A DNA stretch of 64,000 bases from Pseudomonas marginalis (GTDB lineage Bacteria > Pseudomonadota > Gammaproteobacteria > Pseudomonadales > Pseudomonadaceae), in NCBI RefSeq assembly GCF_001645105.1, contig NZ_LKEG01000036.1, positions 130,470-194,469 on the forward strand. The letters are read 5' to 3'. Below, piece by piece: positions 26,858 to 36,087 of this stretch. The translations under genes and the position numbers were made by a program. Position 1 is the first letter of the stretch. Each line of letters opens with the position of its first letter. The notes beneath the pieces were generated by a model. The model worked only from the letters and a program-made list of their open reading frames with translations. It did no database searches and was not told the DNA's origin.

Positions 26858-29011
26858 TCAGAAGCTGTATTTGGCCGTGACGCCAACGCTGCGCGGGTTG
26901 CCGTAGGTGTCGGTGGATCCCCAGATCGGGCTGGTGGCGATTGCCGAGTAGTAGGTGCGGTCGAAAATGTTGTTCACGTTCAGTTGCAGGTCCAGGTGCT
27001 TGTTCACTTGGTAACCGGCCATGACGTCCGCAACCGCGTAGCTGCCTTGTTCCAGGCGATAGGTCGTGCTGTTGGCAAGGACCACGTCGTTGTACATGCG
27101 GCTCTGCCAGTAGATGTTGCCACCGATACGCAGTTTTTCCAGCGGGCCCTGGAAGCGGTAGGACGTGGTGAGCTTGAACAGACGCTCCGGCGTGTCGGTG
27201 TCGAAGCGCTGGTTGTCATTGGCCGGCTTGGTGTCTTTGATGTAATGCGCACGGATGTAGGTGAAGCCGCCGCCAACTTGCCAGTTCTCAGTAAGCGCGC
27301 CTTGCAGTTCAAGGTCGATCCCTTGGCTGCGTACCAGGCCCGAGGCTTCATAACAGGCCGTGATCGGGCATCCGACTTGGCTGTCCGGCAGCGTTGCGCG
27401 GTTTTTCTGGTCGATCTGGAACACGGCCAGGCTGGCGTTGAGTGCTCCGTTGAAGTATTCGCCCTTGATACCGACTTCGTAGTTTTCGCCGACGATGGGC
27501 TCCAACGGTTTGTCCGAAAAGTCTCGATTTGTCTGCGGTGTGAAGATGTCGGTGTAGCTGGCATAGACCGAGTATTGATCATTCAGGTCATAGATAACGC
27601 CCGCGTAGCGCGTGAGGTTACGGGTGACTTTGTAGTCGCCGTCGCCCTGACGATCGTCGTAGTCATACCAATCCACGCGTGCCCCGAGGATTACCTTGAG
27701 CGGGTCCGCCAGGTTCAGCCGTGTGGTCAGGTACACGCCATCCTGAGTGGTGATGCTGTGGCCTTTGCCGTCGCGCACGAAGTCCGGCTTTGCCCCGTTG
27801 AGCGGGTAGTTGGTGTCGTAAGGGCTGTATTCCTTGGACGTCGCGTCGTAGATGCGTTTGCTGGTGCCGACCACCACTTCATGGGTGCGGCCGAAGGCGT
27901 CGACCGGGCCGCTGAAGAAGGTGTCCAGACCGTATTGCTTGTCGTCCTGGTGCGATTGGTAGGCAGTGCGCGCGAGCGTGGTCTGGTAGCGGGATTGGTA
28001 GGTACCGGTGAATACCCCGTCCAACTGTGACGACGAACCCGCGACGTGGAGTTTCCAGCCGTTGTCGAAGCGATGCTCGATGTCACCAAATACCGTGTCG
28101 ATGGTCAGTTTTTTGTTTTCCCAGTCAGAGCCTGGGTTGGTGGAGCGGGGCAGGTTCAGGTGGTGGCCATCGGTGCCGATGGGCAAGCCACCCCAGAAAA
28201 AGTTGGTCTGGTCTTCCTGGCGCGAGAAGCCCAGGGTGGCGGTGGTGTTTTCGCTGAGGTCGGCCTCACCAATGGCGTAGAACAGGCCGTGGTCGCTTTC
28301 TTCCCCTTTGTGGAAACTATTGGCGTCGCGGTAGGAACCCACCACGCGGCCGCGCAAGGTGCCGCTGTCATTCAAGGCGCTTGAGGCGTCGAATTCGCCT
28401 CGATAATCGTCCCAGCTGCCGGCTGCACCGGTGATCGACACCTGGGGCGTAGCAGTGGGGCGCTTGCGCACAAAATTGATTGCCGCCGAAGGGTTGCCGG
28501 CGCCGGTGACCAGGCCTGTGGCGCCGCGAATCACTTCCACGCGGTCAAACATCGCCAGGTTGGGTTGCACACTGTTGGCGTAGCCAGAATAGGCGCTGGG
28601 AATGCCATCGAACATCATGTTGTCGATGTCGAAGCCGCGCGAACTGTACGTCTGCCGGCCGGGGCCGCTGGATTGGCTGAGGAACAGGCCGGGGGTGTTC
28701 TTGACCACGTCGTTGACGCTGGTCATGGCCTGGTCATCCATGCGCTGACGGGTGATCACCGTAACCGCCTGGGGTGTCTCGCGCATGGTCAAGGGGAGCT
28801 TGGTCGCAGTGGCCATCTCGCCAGTGGTGTAAGACTGTGTGCCTTCGGTGGTCTGGCCCAACTGTTCACTGCTGATCTGGGTGGCACCCAGCTCCAGTGT
28901 TGCGGCTTTTTCAGCCTCGGCGGCGAAGGCCGCGTGTGAAGCAGCAAGACAGACCGCCAACGCCATCAAACTGGGTGAAAAACCTTTGCCGCCGTGTTGT
29001 TGCACAGACAT
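26858..29011 (-). CDS. TonB-dependent siderophore receptor
   Basis: 717 residues. A signal peptide (SPSLMALAVCLAASHAAFA) is followed by a plug domain (MRETPQAVTVITRQRMDDQA, NTPGLFLSQSSGPGRQTYSS, RGFDIDNMMFDG, VEVIRGATGLVTGAGNPSAA) and a 22-strand barrel. The barrel ends in the outer-membrane insertion signal VGVTAKYSF. There is no N-terminal STN signalling domain, so it does not signal to a FecI/FecR pair, and none is nearby. The FhuE/FoxA/FpvA-like plug suggests a ferric hydroxamate or similar siderophore; the ligand cannot be read. ATG 29011 was chosen over an in-frame upstream start that would begin inside the Fur site. Confidence 0.9.
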   Translation of the reverse strand: MSVQQHGGKGFSPSLMALAVCLAASHAAFAAEAEKAATLELGATQISSEQLGQTTEGTQSYTTGEMATATKLPLTMRETPQAVTVITRQRMDDQAMTSVNDVVKNTPGLFLSQSSGPGRQTYSSRGFDIDNMMFDGIPSAYSGYANSVQPNLAMFDRVEVIRGATGLVTGAGNPSAAINFVRKRPTATPQVSITGAAGSWDDYRGEFDASSALNDSGTLRGRVVGSYRDANSFHKGEESDHGLFYAIGEADLSENTTATLGFSRQEDQTNFFWGGLPIGTDGHHLNLPRSTNPGSDWENKKLTIDTVFGDIEHRFDNGWKLHVAGSSSQLDGVFTGTYQSRYQTTLARTAYQSHQDDKQYGLDTFFSGPVDAFGRTHEVVVGTSKRIYDATSKEYSPYDTNYPLNGAKPDFVRDGKGHSITTQDGVYLTTRLNLADPLKVILGARVDWYDYDDRQGDGDYKVTRNLTRYAGVIYDLNDQYSVYASYTDIFTPQTNRDFSDKPLEPIVGENYEVGIKGEYFNGALNASLAVFQIDQKNRATLPDSQVGCPITACYEASGLVRSQGIDLELQGALTENWQVGGGFTYIRAHYIKDTKPANDNQRFDTDTPERLFKLTTSYRFQGPLEKLRIGGNIYWQSRMYNDVVLANSTTYRLEQGSYAVADVMAGYQVNKHLDLQLNVNNIFDRTYYSAIATSPIWGSTDTYGNPRSVGVTAKYSF

Positions 29012-29053
29012 GAAACTGACTCTCCCCGAATGCCGTCCCTGGCGAATAATAAA

Positions 29054-29072
29054 GATGATGATAATTATTCGC
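29054..29072 (-). promoter_or_regulatory. Fur box upstream of the siderophore receptor
   Basis: GATGATGATAATTATTCGC matches the 19-bp Fur consensus GATAATGATAATCATTATC at 15 of 19 positions and lies about 45 bases upstream of the receptor start. The expected result is repression by Fe-Fur in iron-replete cells. Confidence 0.75.
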
Positions 29073-29183
29073 ATCAGTTTGGCAGATTGAGTCTGTAGGA
29101 AAAACCCTTAGGGGAGAATTAGTTAACGAATTTTTCACATCTGGGTGGCGGCATTTAGCCATACCGCACCCTCTGTATGACCC

Positions 29184-29675
29184 TCATTCACGCTTTGAAA
29201 TGGCCACGCGACTCGTCGCCTTGACCTCCCTCAACGCCAGGCTCGACTGAATCGACGCAATCCCTAACTGGCGCCGCAACACGCTCTCGACAAACTCGCT
29301 GTAGCTGTCCAGATCCTCCGCCAGCACCTGCAACAGGTAATCGGCATCGCCGGTGATCTTATGGCACGACAACACCTGTGGCAGCTCCCTCACCACCGCC
29401 TCGAAGGCGTCGGGCGCATGGTCGGTATGGATCGCGAAACGCACATGCACGAAAGCCAGGATATCCAGCCCGAGCATCTTGCGATCCAGGTTGGCCTGGT
29501 AGTCCTTGATCACGCCTTCTTCTTCCAGGCGTTTGCGGCGGCGCCAGCAGGGCGTGAGGCTCAGGGATAGCCGCTCACTCAATTGCGCGTTGGAAATACT
29601 GGCGTCTGCTTGCAGCAGGGCGAGGATGGCGAGATCGGTGTCATCAAGAACGACCTGTTTGGTTTTATTTTTCAT
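29184..29675 (-). CDS. Lrp/AsnC-family transcriptional regulator
   Basis: 163 residues: an N-terminal helix-turn-helix (DTDLAILALLQADASISNAQ, then LSLSLTPCWRRRKRLEEEGV) and a C-terminal RAM domain (FVHVRFAIHTDHAPDAFEAV, LSCHKITGDADYLLQVLAED). It is divergent from the deacetylase/permease pair with ~120 bases between, so it likely controls them in response to an amino acid or related ligand. ATG 29675 was taken as start. Confidence 0.87.
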   Translation of the reverse strand: MKNKTKQVVLDDTDLAILALLQADASISNAQLSERLSLSLTPCWRRRKRLEEEGVIKDYQANLDRKMLGLDILAFVHVRFAIHTDHAPDAFEAVVRELPQVLSCHKITGDADYLLQVLAEDLDSYSEFVESVLRRQLGIASIQSSLALREVKATSRVAISKRE

Positions 29676-29796
29676 ATAGGGCAATCACAAGGGTAAAAAC
29701 ACCCGATAAAGCTACCAGTGGCAGAAGTAAAAGCAAAGAAAGCCCTGCGTCGTCAGAACAAAATAGACCCTGTCTTTTACTGGCGGATGCCCACAC

Positions 29797-30831
29797 ATGT
29801 TGACTGTATTTAGTGAAGACCACCGTTTGCACCATGGCACCGAACTGAAGGACGGCGTGCTCAAGCCCTCGTTCGAGCAACCAAGCCGTGCCGATACCGT
29901 GCGTGACCGCGTCAGGCAGGTTGGCCTGGGCGATATCATCACGCCACGCCGCTTTGACCGGGGCTGTTACGTCGCCGCTCACAGCGAACGCTACGTCACG
30001 TTCCTTGAAACCGCTTGGGATGAATGGACCGCCATCGGCCGCAGTCATGACGCATTGCCCCTGGTGTGGCCAGTACGCGACCTGGCCAACCAACGGGTGC
30101 CGGACTTCATTGACGGCAAGCTGGGGTTCTTCGCCATGGACGCCGGCTCACCGATCACCAGCACCACCTGGGAGGCGGTAAAGACCAGCGCGGACATCGC
30201 CCTGACCGGCCTGGCGCTGCTCGATGAGGGCCACTACAGCGCCTTCGCCCTGTGTCGCCCACCGGGCCATCACGCGGCCCGCGAATACATGGGTGGTTAC
30301 TGCTACCTCAACAACGCCGCCATTGCTGCGCAGCACGCCATCACCCAAGGCGCCAAGCGCGTGGCCGTGCTGGATGTGGATTTTCACCATGGCAACGGTA
30401 CGCAGAATATTTTCTACGACCGTCCGGACGTGATGTTCATCTCCCTGCACGGCGAACCGGCGGTGTCCTACCCGTATTTTTCCGGTGCCCGTGATGAGCG
30501 CGGCGCAGGTGCGGGGGAGGGCTTCAACCTGAATTACCCGTTGCCGAAAAACACCACCTGGGCCCACTACCAAACCGCCCTGGTCGACGCTTGCCAGCAA
30601 CTGCGCCGTTTTGCGCCCGAAGTGCTGGTGATCTCCCTTGGCGTCGACACCTTCAAGGACGACCCCATCAGCCATTTCCTTCTCGACAGCCAGGACTTCC
30701 TCGGCATGGGCGAAATCATCGCCAGCGTCGGCGTGCCCACGCTGTTCGTGATGGAAGGCGGCTACATGGTTGATGAGATCGGCATCAATGCCGTCAACGT
30801 GCTGCACGGTTTCGAAAGCAAATCCCAATAA
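29797..30831 (+). CDS. Histone-deacetylase-family amidohydrolase, acetylpolyamine amidohydrolase-like
   Basis: 344 residues of the arginase/deacetylase fold. The catalytic His pair is H158-H159 in RPPGHHA. Zinc ligands D193 and H197 (with D195) lie in VLDVDFHHGNGTQ, and a third acidic ligand lies in SLGVDTFKDDP. All the active-site residues are present. In Pseudomonas such enzymes (AphA/AphB) remove acetyl groups from acetylputrescine or acetylcadaverine. The next gene is an amino-acid permease and an Lrp regulator is divergent, which fits uptake and breakdown of an acylated amine or amino acid. Confidence 0.85.
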   Translation: MLTVFSEDHRLHHGTELKDGVLKPSFEQPSRADTVRDRVRQVGLGDIITPRRFDRGCYVAAHSERYVTFLETAWDEWTAIGRSHDALPLVWPVRDLANQRVPDFIDGKLGFFAMDAGSPITSTTWEAVKTSADIALTGLALLDEGHYSAFALCRPPGHHAAREYMGGYCYLNNAAIAAQHAITQGAKRVAVLDVDFHHGNGTQNIFYDRPDVMFISLHGEPAVSYPYFSGARDERGAGAGEGFNLNYPLPKNTTWAHYQTALVDACQQLRRFAPEVLVISLGVDTFKDDPISHFLLDSQDFLGMGEIIASVGVPTLFVMEGGYMVDEIGINAVNVLHGFESKSQ

Positions 30832-30889
30832 CAACACCCTGTCGTCTTTTCTTCTGCCAAAACTCAAAAACATAACAAGAGGTTTTGTG

Positions 30890-32317
30890 ATGAAAACATC
30901 CACGTCCGGGCTTTATGAAAAGCCTGCGTTGCAACGCACCCTGAGCAACCGCCATATCCAGTTGATGGCCATGGGCGGTGCGATCGGCACTGGCCTGTTC
31001 ATGGGCTCCGGCAAGATCATCGCGCTGTCCGGCACCTCGATCATCCTGATCTACATGATCATCGGGCTCTTCGTGTATTTCGTGATGCGCGCCATGGGCG
31101 AGCTGCTGCTCTCCAACCTCAACTTCAAAAGCTTCGCCGACTTTGCCGGTGCGTACCTGGGGCCGCGTGCGGCGTTCTTCCTGGGCTGGTCGTACTGGCT
31201 GAGCTGGAGCGTGGCCGTGGTGGGGGATGCGGTGGTCGTGGGCGGGTTCTTCCAGTACTGGTTTCCCCATGTGCCGGCGTGGATGCCCGCCGTGGGCATG
31301 CTGCTCACGCTGTTCGCGTTGAACGTATTGACGGTCAAGCTGTTTGGCGAAGTGGAGTTCTGGTTTGCCATCATCAAGATCATCGCCGTGGTGACCTTGA
31401 TCGGCGTCAGTGTGGTGCTGATCGCCAGCTCGTTTGTCTCGCCCACCGGCGTTACCGCGTCGTTGACCCATTTGCTGGATAAACAGGCGGCGTTTCCCAA
31501 TGGCCTGTTCGGCTTTTTTGCCGGGTTCCAGATGGCGATCTTTTCCTTCGCCGGCACCGAGCTGATCGGCACCGCCGCCGCCGAAACCCGTGCACCGGAG
31601 CGCACCTTACCGAAGGCGATCAACTCGATCCCGTTGCGTATCATCCTGTTCTACGTGCTGGCCCTGGCGTGCATCATCGCGGTGACTTCATGGCAGCAGG
31701 TCTCGCCAAGCAAGAGTCCGTTTGTGGAGTTGTTCCTGGTGGCAGGCTTCCCCGCCGCCGCGGGCATCGTCAATTTCGTGGTACTCACCTCGGCGGCATC
31801 CTCGGCCAACAGCGGGGTGTTTTCCGCCAGCCGCATGTTGTTCGGGTTGGCCGACCTGGGCGACGCACCGGGGATCTTCCGGCGCCTCTCGAGCAGCAGC
31901 GTGCCGTTTATCAGCCTGGCATTTACCACCTTGCTGATGCTCTTGGGGCTGGTGTTGCTGTTTGTGGTGCCGGAGGTGATGACCGCCTTCACCATCGTGT
32001 CGACGGTGTCGGCGATCCTGGTGATCTTTACCTGGTCGACCATCCTCGCGTCCTACATCGCCTACCGCAAAAAACGCCCGGACCTGCACGCCAAATCCCT
32101 CTACAAGATGCCCGGCGGTGTACCGATGGCCTGGTTTTCCCTGACGTTTCTGCTGTTTGTACTCGGCCTGCTGGCGTTGCGGCCGGACACACGCCTGGCG
32201 CTGTATGTGATGCCAGCCTGGTTCATCTGGCTGGGAATTGCCTACCAGCTCTCGCGCTATCGGGGCGCCCATTGGATGAAGGCAGCCGATTCGGTCACAG
32301 GTGACCCGCGCCAATGA
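30890..32317 (+). CDS. Amino-acid permease, APC family (CycA/AAT type)
   Basis: 475 residues, 12 spans. The start has the AAT-subfamily signature QLMAMGGAIGTGLFMGSGKI, then FAGTELIGTAAAETRAPERT in span 6-7. The best-known relatives take up D-serine/D-alanine/glycine (CycA) or other neutral amino acids. AAGAGG precedes ATG 30890, 58 bases after the deacetylase stop, so the two probably form one transcript. Confidence 0.87.
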   Translation: MKTSTSGLYEKPALQRTLSNRHIQLMAMGGAIGTGLFMGSGKIIALSGTSIILIYMIIGLFVYFVMRAMGELLLSNLNFKSFADFAGAYLGPRAAFFLGWSYWLSWSVAVVGDAVVVGGFFQYWFPHVPAWMPAVGMLLTLFALNVLTVKLFGEVEFWFAIIKIIAVVTLIGVSVVLIASSFVSPTGVTASLTHLLDKQAAFPNGLFGFFAGFQMAIFSFAGTELIGTAAAETRAPERTLPKAINSIPLRIILFYVLALACIIAVTSWQQVSPSKSPFVELFLVAGFPAAAGIVNFVVLTSAASSANSGVFSASRMLFGLADLGDAPGIFRRLSSSSVPFISLAFTTLLMLLGLVLLFVVPEVMTAFTIVSTVSAILVIFTWSTILASYIAYRKKRPDLHAKSLYKMPGGVPMAWFSLTFLLFVLGLLALRPDTRLALYVMPAWFIWLGIAYQLSRYRGAHWMKAADSVTGDPRQ

Positions 32318-32364
32318 TCGCCTTGGCAAACGCCTCGGGCCTTTGCGCGTGGGCCGATACACAC

Positions 32365-34899
32365 CTAGAACGCCACCCTTACACCCACTGTGCCTTCGCG
32401 GCCGTTATAGGTGTTGCTATCCAGATTGCGGTTGTAACCGACTTCGCCGTACAGGCTCACACCTTGAGCGACCTGTAGCGTGGCCCCCAGGCTGAGCTCC
32501 ATCGTCGCGGCTTTTTGTTCGGTGTCGATACGGGTGGCCTGGTTGTAAATCACGCTATTGTCCCCGGCACGGGCGTGCCATACGTTTGCGCGCACATAGG
32601 GTTGCAAGGGCAGGCCACCGACCTTGTAGTCGCCGCGCAGACGTACACCCAGGCGCGTGGTGACGCCGGTATCGGCGTCATACTTAACGTCGGAAATACC
32701 GTCGTTCTGGCTGTCGAGCCGGGTCTTGCCAACGATCAACTGAGCCTGGGGTTCGACGGTCCAGGTCCGGGTGACCTGGAGTGGCCAGCCGACTTCCACG
32801 GATGCCGTCACGTTATGTCCACGGGTCTTCATCTTCACGCCACGATCCGACTCGTTGTTGCCATTAAAGCGGGTGCCCATCAGCACCAGGTCCGCATAGG
32901 CCTGATGGGCACCGATCAGCGTCCAGTAAACCCCCAGGCTGTCACCGCGCAAGGTGGTTTTGCCGGCGTCCCTGCCTTGCCAGCCGCCGCTGAAGCCTTT
33001 GACGTTGCCTTTGAGTGTGCTATGGCCCACAAACACCCCGGCGCGCTGGGTGCGGCCACCGTCGTCGGTGTCGGCGTAGACATCACGTCCCACTTGAAAA
33101 CCCTGGACGCTGCTGTCCAGCGTGGGGCTGACAGTCCCGGCGAAGCCTTGGCGACTGCTGCTGCCATAGAATCGACCCCAGCCCACTGGGCTGTTGCCGG
33201 CCAGTTGCTGGCCCTGGTCGCCCAGGCGTTCGTGATAGGTCCCCAGCATGGCGCGCACGATCTGGTCCGCAGCCGGAAACAGCACCGCGTAGATCGACAC
33301 TTCTTTGCGGTAGAGGGGGATCGGTTCAACGCCTGGGTTGGGGGGCAGGGGCTCCTCACCGGGGCCCGGCAAGGGCACGATAATGATGGGGTCGGTGGGC
33401 TGTACCGGGACGCTGGAGCGCAGGTAATAGTTATCGGCCGTGCCCGCCGTGACACCGCCCTTGAACAGGCGATAGTCGAACGCCCCTGCGGACACCGGGC
33501 CTGCCAGGCGAAAGGCAGCGGCACTGCCAGTGGCGCCGTTGAGTACCTGCACCACTTGGATACCATCCTGCAACGTCGCTGCGCCTGCGCCGCCCAGGTT
33601 GGTCACGCTGATTGCCGTGGTGCCCCCTAGCGTGCCCTGGTTGATCACCAGTTTGTCGCTGGGTGAACCGTCGCTGGCCAAAACGCTTTGCAGGGCCAGT
33701 CGCCCGCCGTTGCCGGTGTAGTTGCCGTTAATGGTCAAGGTATCGCGGGCGCTGGCGCTGCCGGTGGTCATATCGATCAGGCCGCTGTTGTTGACGGCAA
33801 CCCACTGGCCGGCGGTAAAAGCTTCGATCACGCCCGTGTTGACCAGCAGCCGACTTGTGCCATCCAGCCCCAGGGTGCCGGTGCCTGTCCCACTGTCACC
33901 CAGCTTGAGCGTGCCTCCCAACGTCAGCGTTGAAGCGTTGTCCAGCTGAATGGTTTCCCATTGCGTCAACAGTTGCGGATTCCCGACGGTGGTGGTGTCC
34001 AGGGTCAGCGTGTCGTTGCCCAGGCCACCCTCCAGCAGTTGCGCGGCGGCCACTTGAGAACCCGTCAGGTTCTGGAGGCGTGCGCTGTCGTCCCCGGCGC
34101 CCATCAGCACGGATGAATGCAGATTGCCGCCCGTCCAGATGAAGGCGTCGTTGCCGAAACTGAGCAGTATCTGGCCATTGACCTCGCCACCCGAAACGGT
34201 CACTTGATCGTTACCGCCGCTGACACTGATATTGCCGCCCACGAACGCCGTGCCCGAAATCAGCACGGTGTCGTTGCCGAAGCCGGTCACCAGGTTGCCG
34301 ATGATGCGGCCTCCCGACATATCAAAAATATTGTCGTCGAGTTTCATATCGACGCGCCCGATGCTGCCGCCGGTCATGCTGGCACGGTCACCGTCCTCGA
34401 ACGCCCCGGTGATCGTTCCGCCGCTCATGAAGAAGTCGTCCAGGCCGTCGCCCTGCTCCAGCAGGGCAACGGTGCCGCCGCTCATGGAAAAATTATCGAT
34501 ACCCGTGCCCTGGCGCACCGCACCGGCTTGGCCACCCGAAATCTGTGCCACGTCCGTGCCCGCGCCCTGGGTCACGGATCCCGTTATGTTCCCCAGGTTG
34601 AGCCTGAAGATATTGGCGCCGTCGCCCTGGTCGAGGTTCCCATCAATCCCGGCACTGGGTCCGTTCACATCCACCAGATCATTGCCGGCGCCAAAGGTGA
34701 CATTGCCGGTAATCCGGCCCGTCTGCGTGACAGTGAGGGTGTTGTTGCCTCCCGTGTCGGCAAACCCAGGAGCCGTGGCGCTATCACAGGTAGAGGTGTC
34801 ATCGCCGGCCGTGGTGTTGAGGGTGCACGCCGCATTAGAGGCGCCAGGCACCGCCGCCATGACGATCAGGTACAACCACGAGAGTGTCCGCATGCGCAT
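32365..34899 (-). CDS. Autotransporter with repeat-built passenger domain
   Basis: 844 residues. A signal peptide (LSWLYLIVMAAVPGASNA) is followed by a passenger of ~500 residues made of short glycine/aspartate-rich repeats (GAGNDLVDVNG, GDGANIFRLNLG, GAGTDVAQISGG, GDGLDDFFMSGG and so on), about 20 residues apart. These suggest a parallel beta-helix. A Pro-rich linker (VPLPGPGEEPLPPNPGVEPI) and a ~290-residue barrel ending VGVRVAF follow. It is a type Va surface protein with no protease triad seen in the passenger; adhesin or biofilm roles are guesses. It is convergent with the permease gene. Confidence 0.87.
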   Translation of the reverse strand: MRMRTLSWLYLIVMAAVPGASNAACTLNTTAGDDTSTCDSATAPGFADTGGNNTLTVTQTGRITGNVTFGAGNDLVDVNGPSAGIDGNLDQGDGANIFRLNLGNITGSVTQGAGTDVAQISGGQAGAVRQGTGIDNFSMSGGTVALLEQGDGLDDFFMSGGTITGAFEDGDRASMTGGSIGRVDMKLDDNIFDMSGGRIIGNLVTGFGNDTVLISGTAFVGGNISVSGGNDQVTVSGGEVNGQILLSFGNDAFIWTGGNLHSSVLMGAGDDSARLQNLTGSQVAAAQLLEGGLGNDTLTLDTTTVGNPQLLTQWETIQLDNASTLTLGGTLKLGDSGTGTGTLGLDGTSRLLVNTGVIEAFTAGQWVAVNNSGLIDMTTGSASARDTLTINGNYTGNGGRLALQSVLASDGSPSDKLVINQGTLGGTTAISVTNLGGAGAATLQDGIQVVQVLNGATGSAAAFRLAGPVSAGAFDYRLFKGGVTAGTADNYYLRSSVPVQPTDPIIIVPLPGPGEEPLPPNPGVEPIPLYRKEVSIYAVLFPAADQIVRAMLGTYHERLGDQGQQLAGNSPVGWGRFYGSSSRQGFAGTVSPTLDSSVQGFQVGRDVYADTDDGGRTQRAGVFVGHSTLKGNVKGFSGGWQGRDAGKTTLRGDSLGVYWTLIGAHQAYADLVLMGTRFNGNNESDRGVKMKTRGHNVTASVEVGWPLQVTRTWTVEPQAQLIVGKTRLDSQNDGISDVKYDADTGVTTRLGVRLRGDYKVGGLPLQPYVRANVWHARAGDNSVIYNQATRIDTEQKAATMELSLGATLQVAQGVSLYGEVGYNRNLDSNTYNGREGTVGVRVAF

Positions 34900-35148
34900 G
34901 ATCCGTCCTCACTTGAGGGGAAGGTGCCCCGGCACCTGCAAAGGCAGGTACGGGCCAGACCATGACAACGTGATGCGCGATACGGAGCAGGGACAGCGGA
35001 TTACCCAGTTCTGAAAACACCGGCCAGTGCAAAGGGTTGGCATGGCTTTCTCGACTGCACCTCAACCTGTGCAGCCTGTTTTGCACCCTAGCCACACATC
35101 GCGCAGGGCGCTACTGTCAGAACTGACAGGTGTAGACGAGTGGGGAGC

Positions 35149-35910
35149 CTACGTAAGCACGATCTCATACGGCTCGCGCATTCTTTCCAGCAACACCTGG
35201 GCCAGCATCGGTGGCAGGCCGATCTCCGGGTCACCGGCCAATTGGCTGGCGTAGGCATGGGCGGCATGGAGTTTGCGCGCCACGCTCCAGGTGTCCAGGC
35301 GCACCTTGCGCGCGCGCTGCCAGGGGATGATCGCCCCTTCGCGGGCAGGCCAGTGCCAGGCCCAGATCGGCAGTTCGTACAGCTGCGCGCCGACCAGGCT
35401 GCAGGCCTTGGCGCTGGCACGGCCGACGGCGTCGTGGTCCTCATTGCCGTCATTGCGCCAGGTGCTGAACACCACATCACCCGGTTGCAGGTAACGCGCA
35501 ATGAAAGGGCTCAGCTGCGGTTCGCGGGCGGCGAGGGCGTTATCGCAAAAGCCGCCGCGGATCCACTTCAGGCTGTGCAGCGGCATGCCCAGGCGGCGCA
35601 GGGCCTCGGCACTTTCCTGGGGGCGGATCACGCTGAGGCGGCTGGCTGGCCACACGTTGGAACCTGGATGACTGGCGCTGCCGTCGGTGATGGAGATCAG
35701 TTGCAGCGGATGTTCCCGCGTGCTGAGTAACTGCAGCAAGCCGCCGCAGGCCAATACTTCGTCGCCGGGGTGAGGGGCGATAATCACCACGCGTGCGCCG
35801 CGCGGCACCAAAGCGGAAGGGGTAATGGGCGGGATTTGCGCCAGCTGTGGGGCGCTGTTCCAGATTTGAGCAGGGCCGCTACGGCCGTCGCTTAAGGAAG
35901 CAAGCTTCAT
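35149..35910 (-). CDS. PIG-L/LmbE-type deacetylase paralogue with altered active site
   Basis: 253 residues, clearly paralogous to the PIG-L gene at 37340-38098 along its whole length (shared TDGSASHPGS, RPQESA.AL.RLG.PLHSLKW, DHDAVGRASAKA). Two catalytic positions differ. The AHPDDE motif reads APHPGDE: the general-base Asp is G49, while zinc ligands H47 and D50 remain. The HxDH motif reads NEDH, so the first His is N156. Deacetylase activity is doubtful; a regulatory or altered role is possible. It lies ~180 bases downstream of the glycosyltransferase gene, same strand. ATG 35910 was preferred over GTG 35919 because of AAGGA spacing. Confidence 0.85.
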   Translation of the reverse strand: MKLASLSDGRSGPAQIWNSAPQLAQIPPITPSALVPRGARVVIIAPHPGDEVLACGGLLQLLSTREHPLQLISITDGSASHPGSNVWPASRLSVIRPQESAEALRRLGMPLHSLKWIRGGFCDNALAAREPQLSPFIARYLQPGDVVFSTWRNDGNEDHDAVGRASAKACSLVGAQLYELPIWAWHWPAREGAIIPWQRARKVRLDTWSVARKLHAAHAYASQLAGDPEIGLPPMLAQVLLERMREPYEIVLT

Positions 35911-36087
35911 GGGTGTCACATCCTTGTCGGTTGATGCTGGGTCGTGCCCCGTTGACGGGACGACGCTCTTTTATTCACCGCAGGCTCCGCCGCGGTGATG
36001 GCATGGCATTCCACTCCAGGAATGCCAGCAAGGCGTCCTCAGCATAGACAAGGATTGCCGGGTTTCACATTTTGTAACGTCGTTTTT

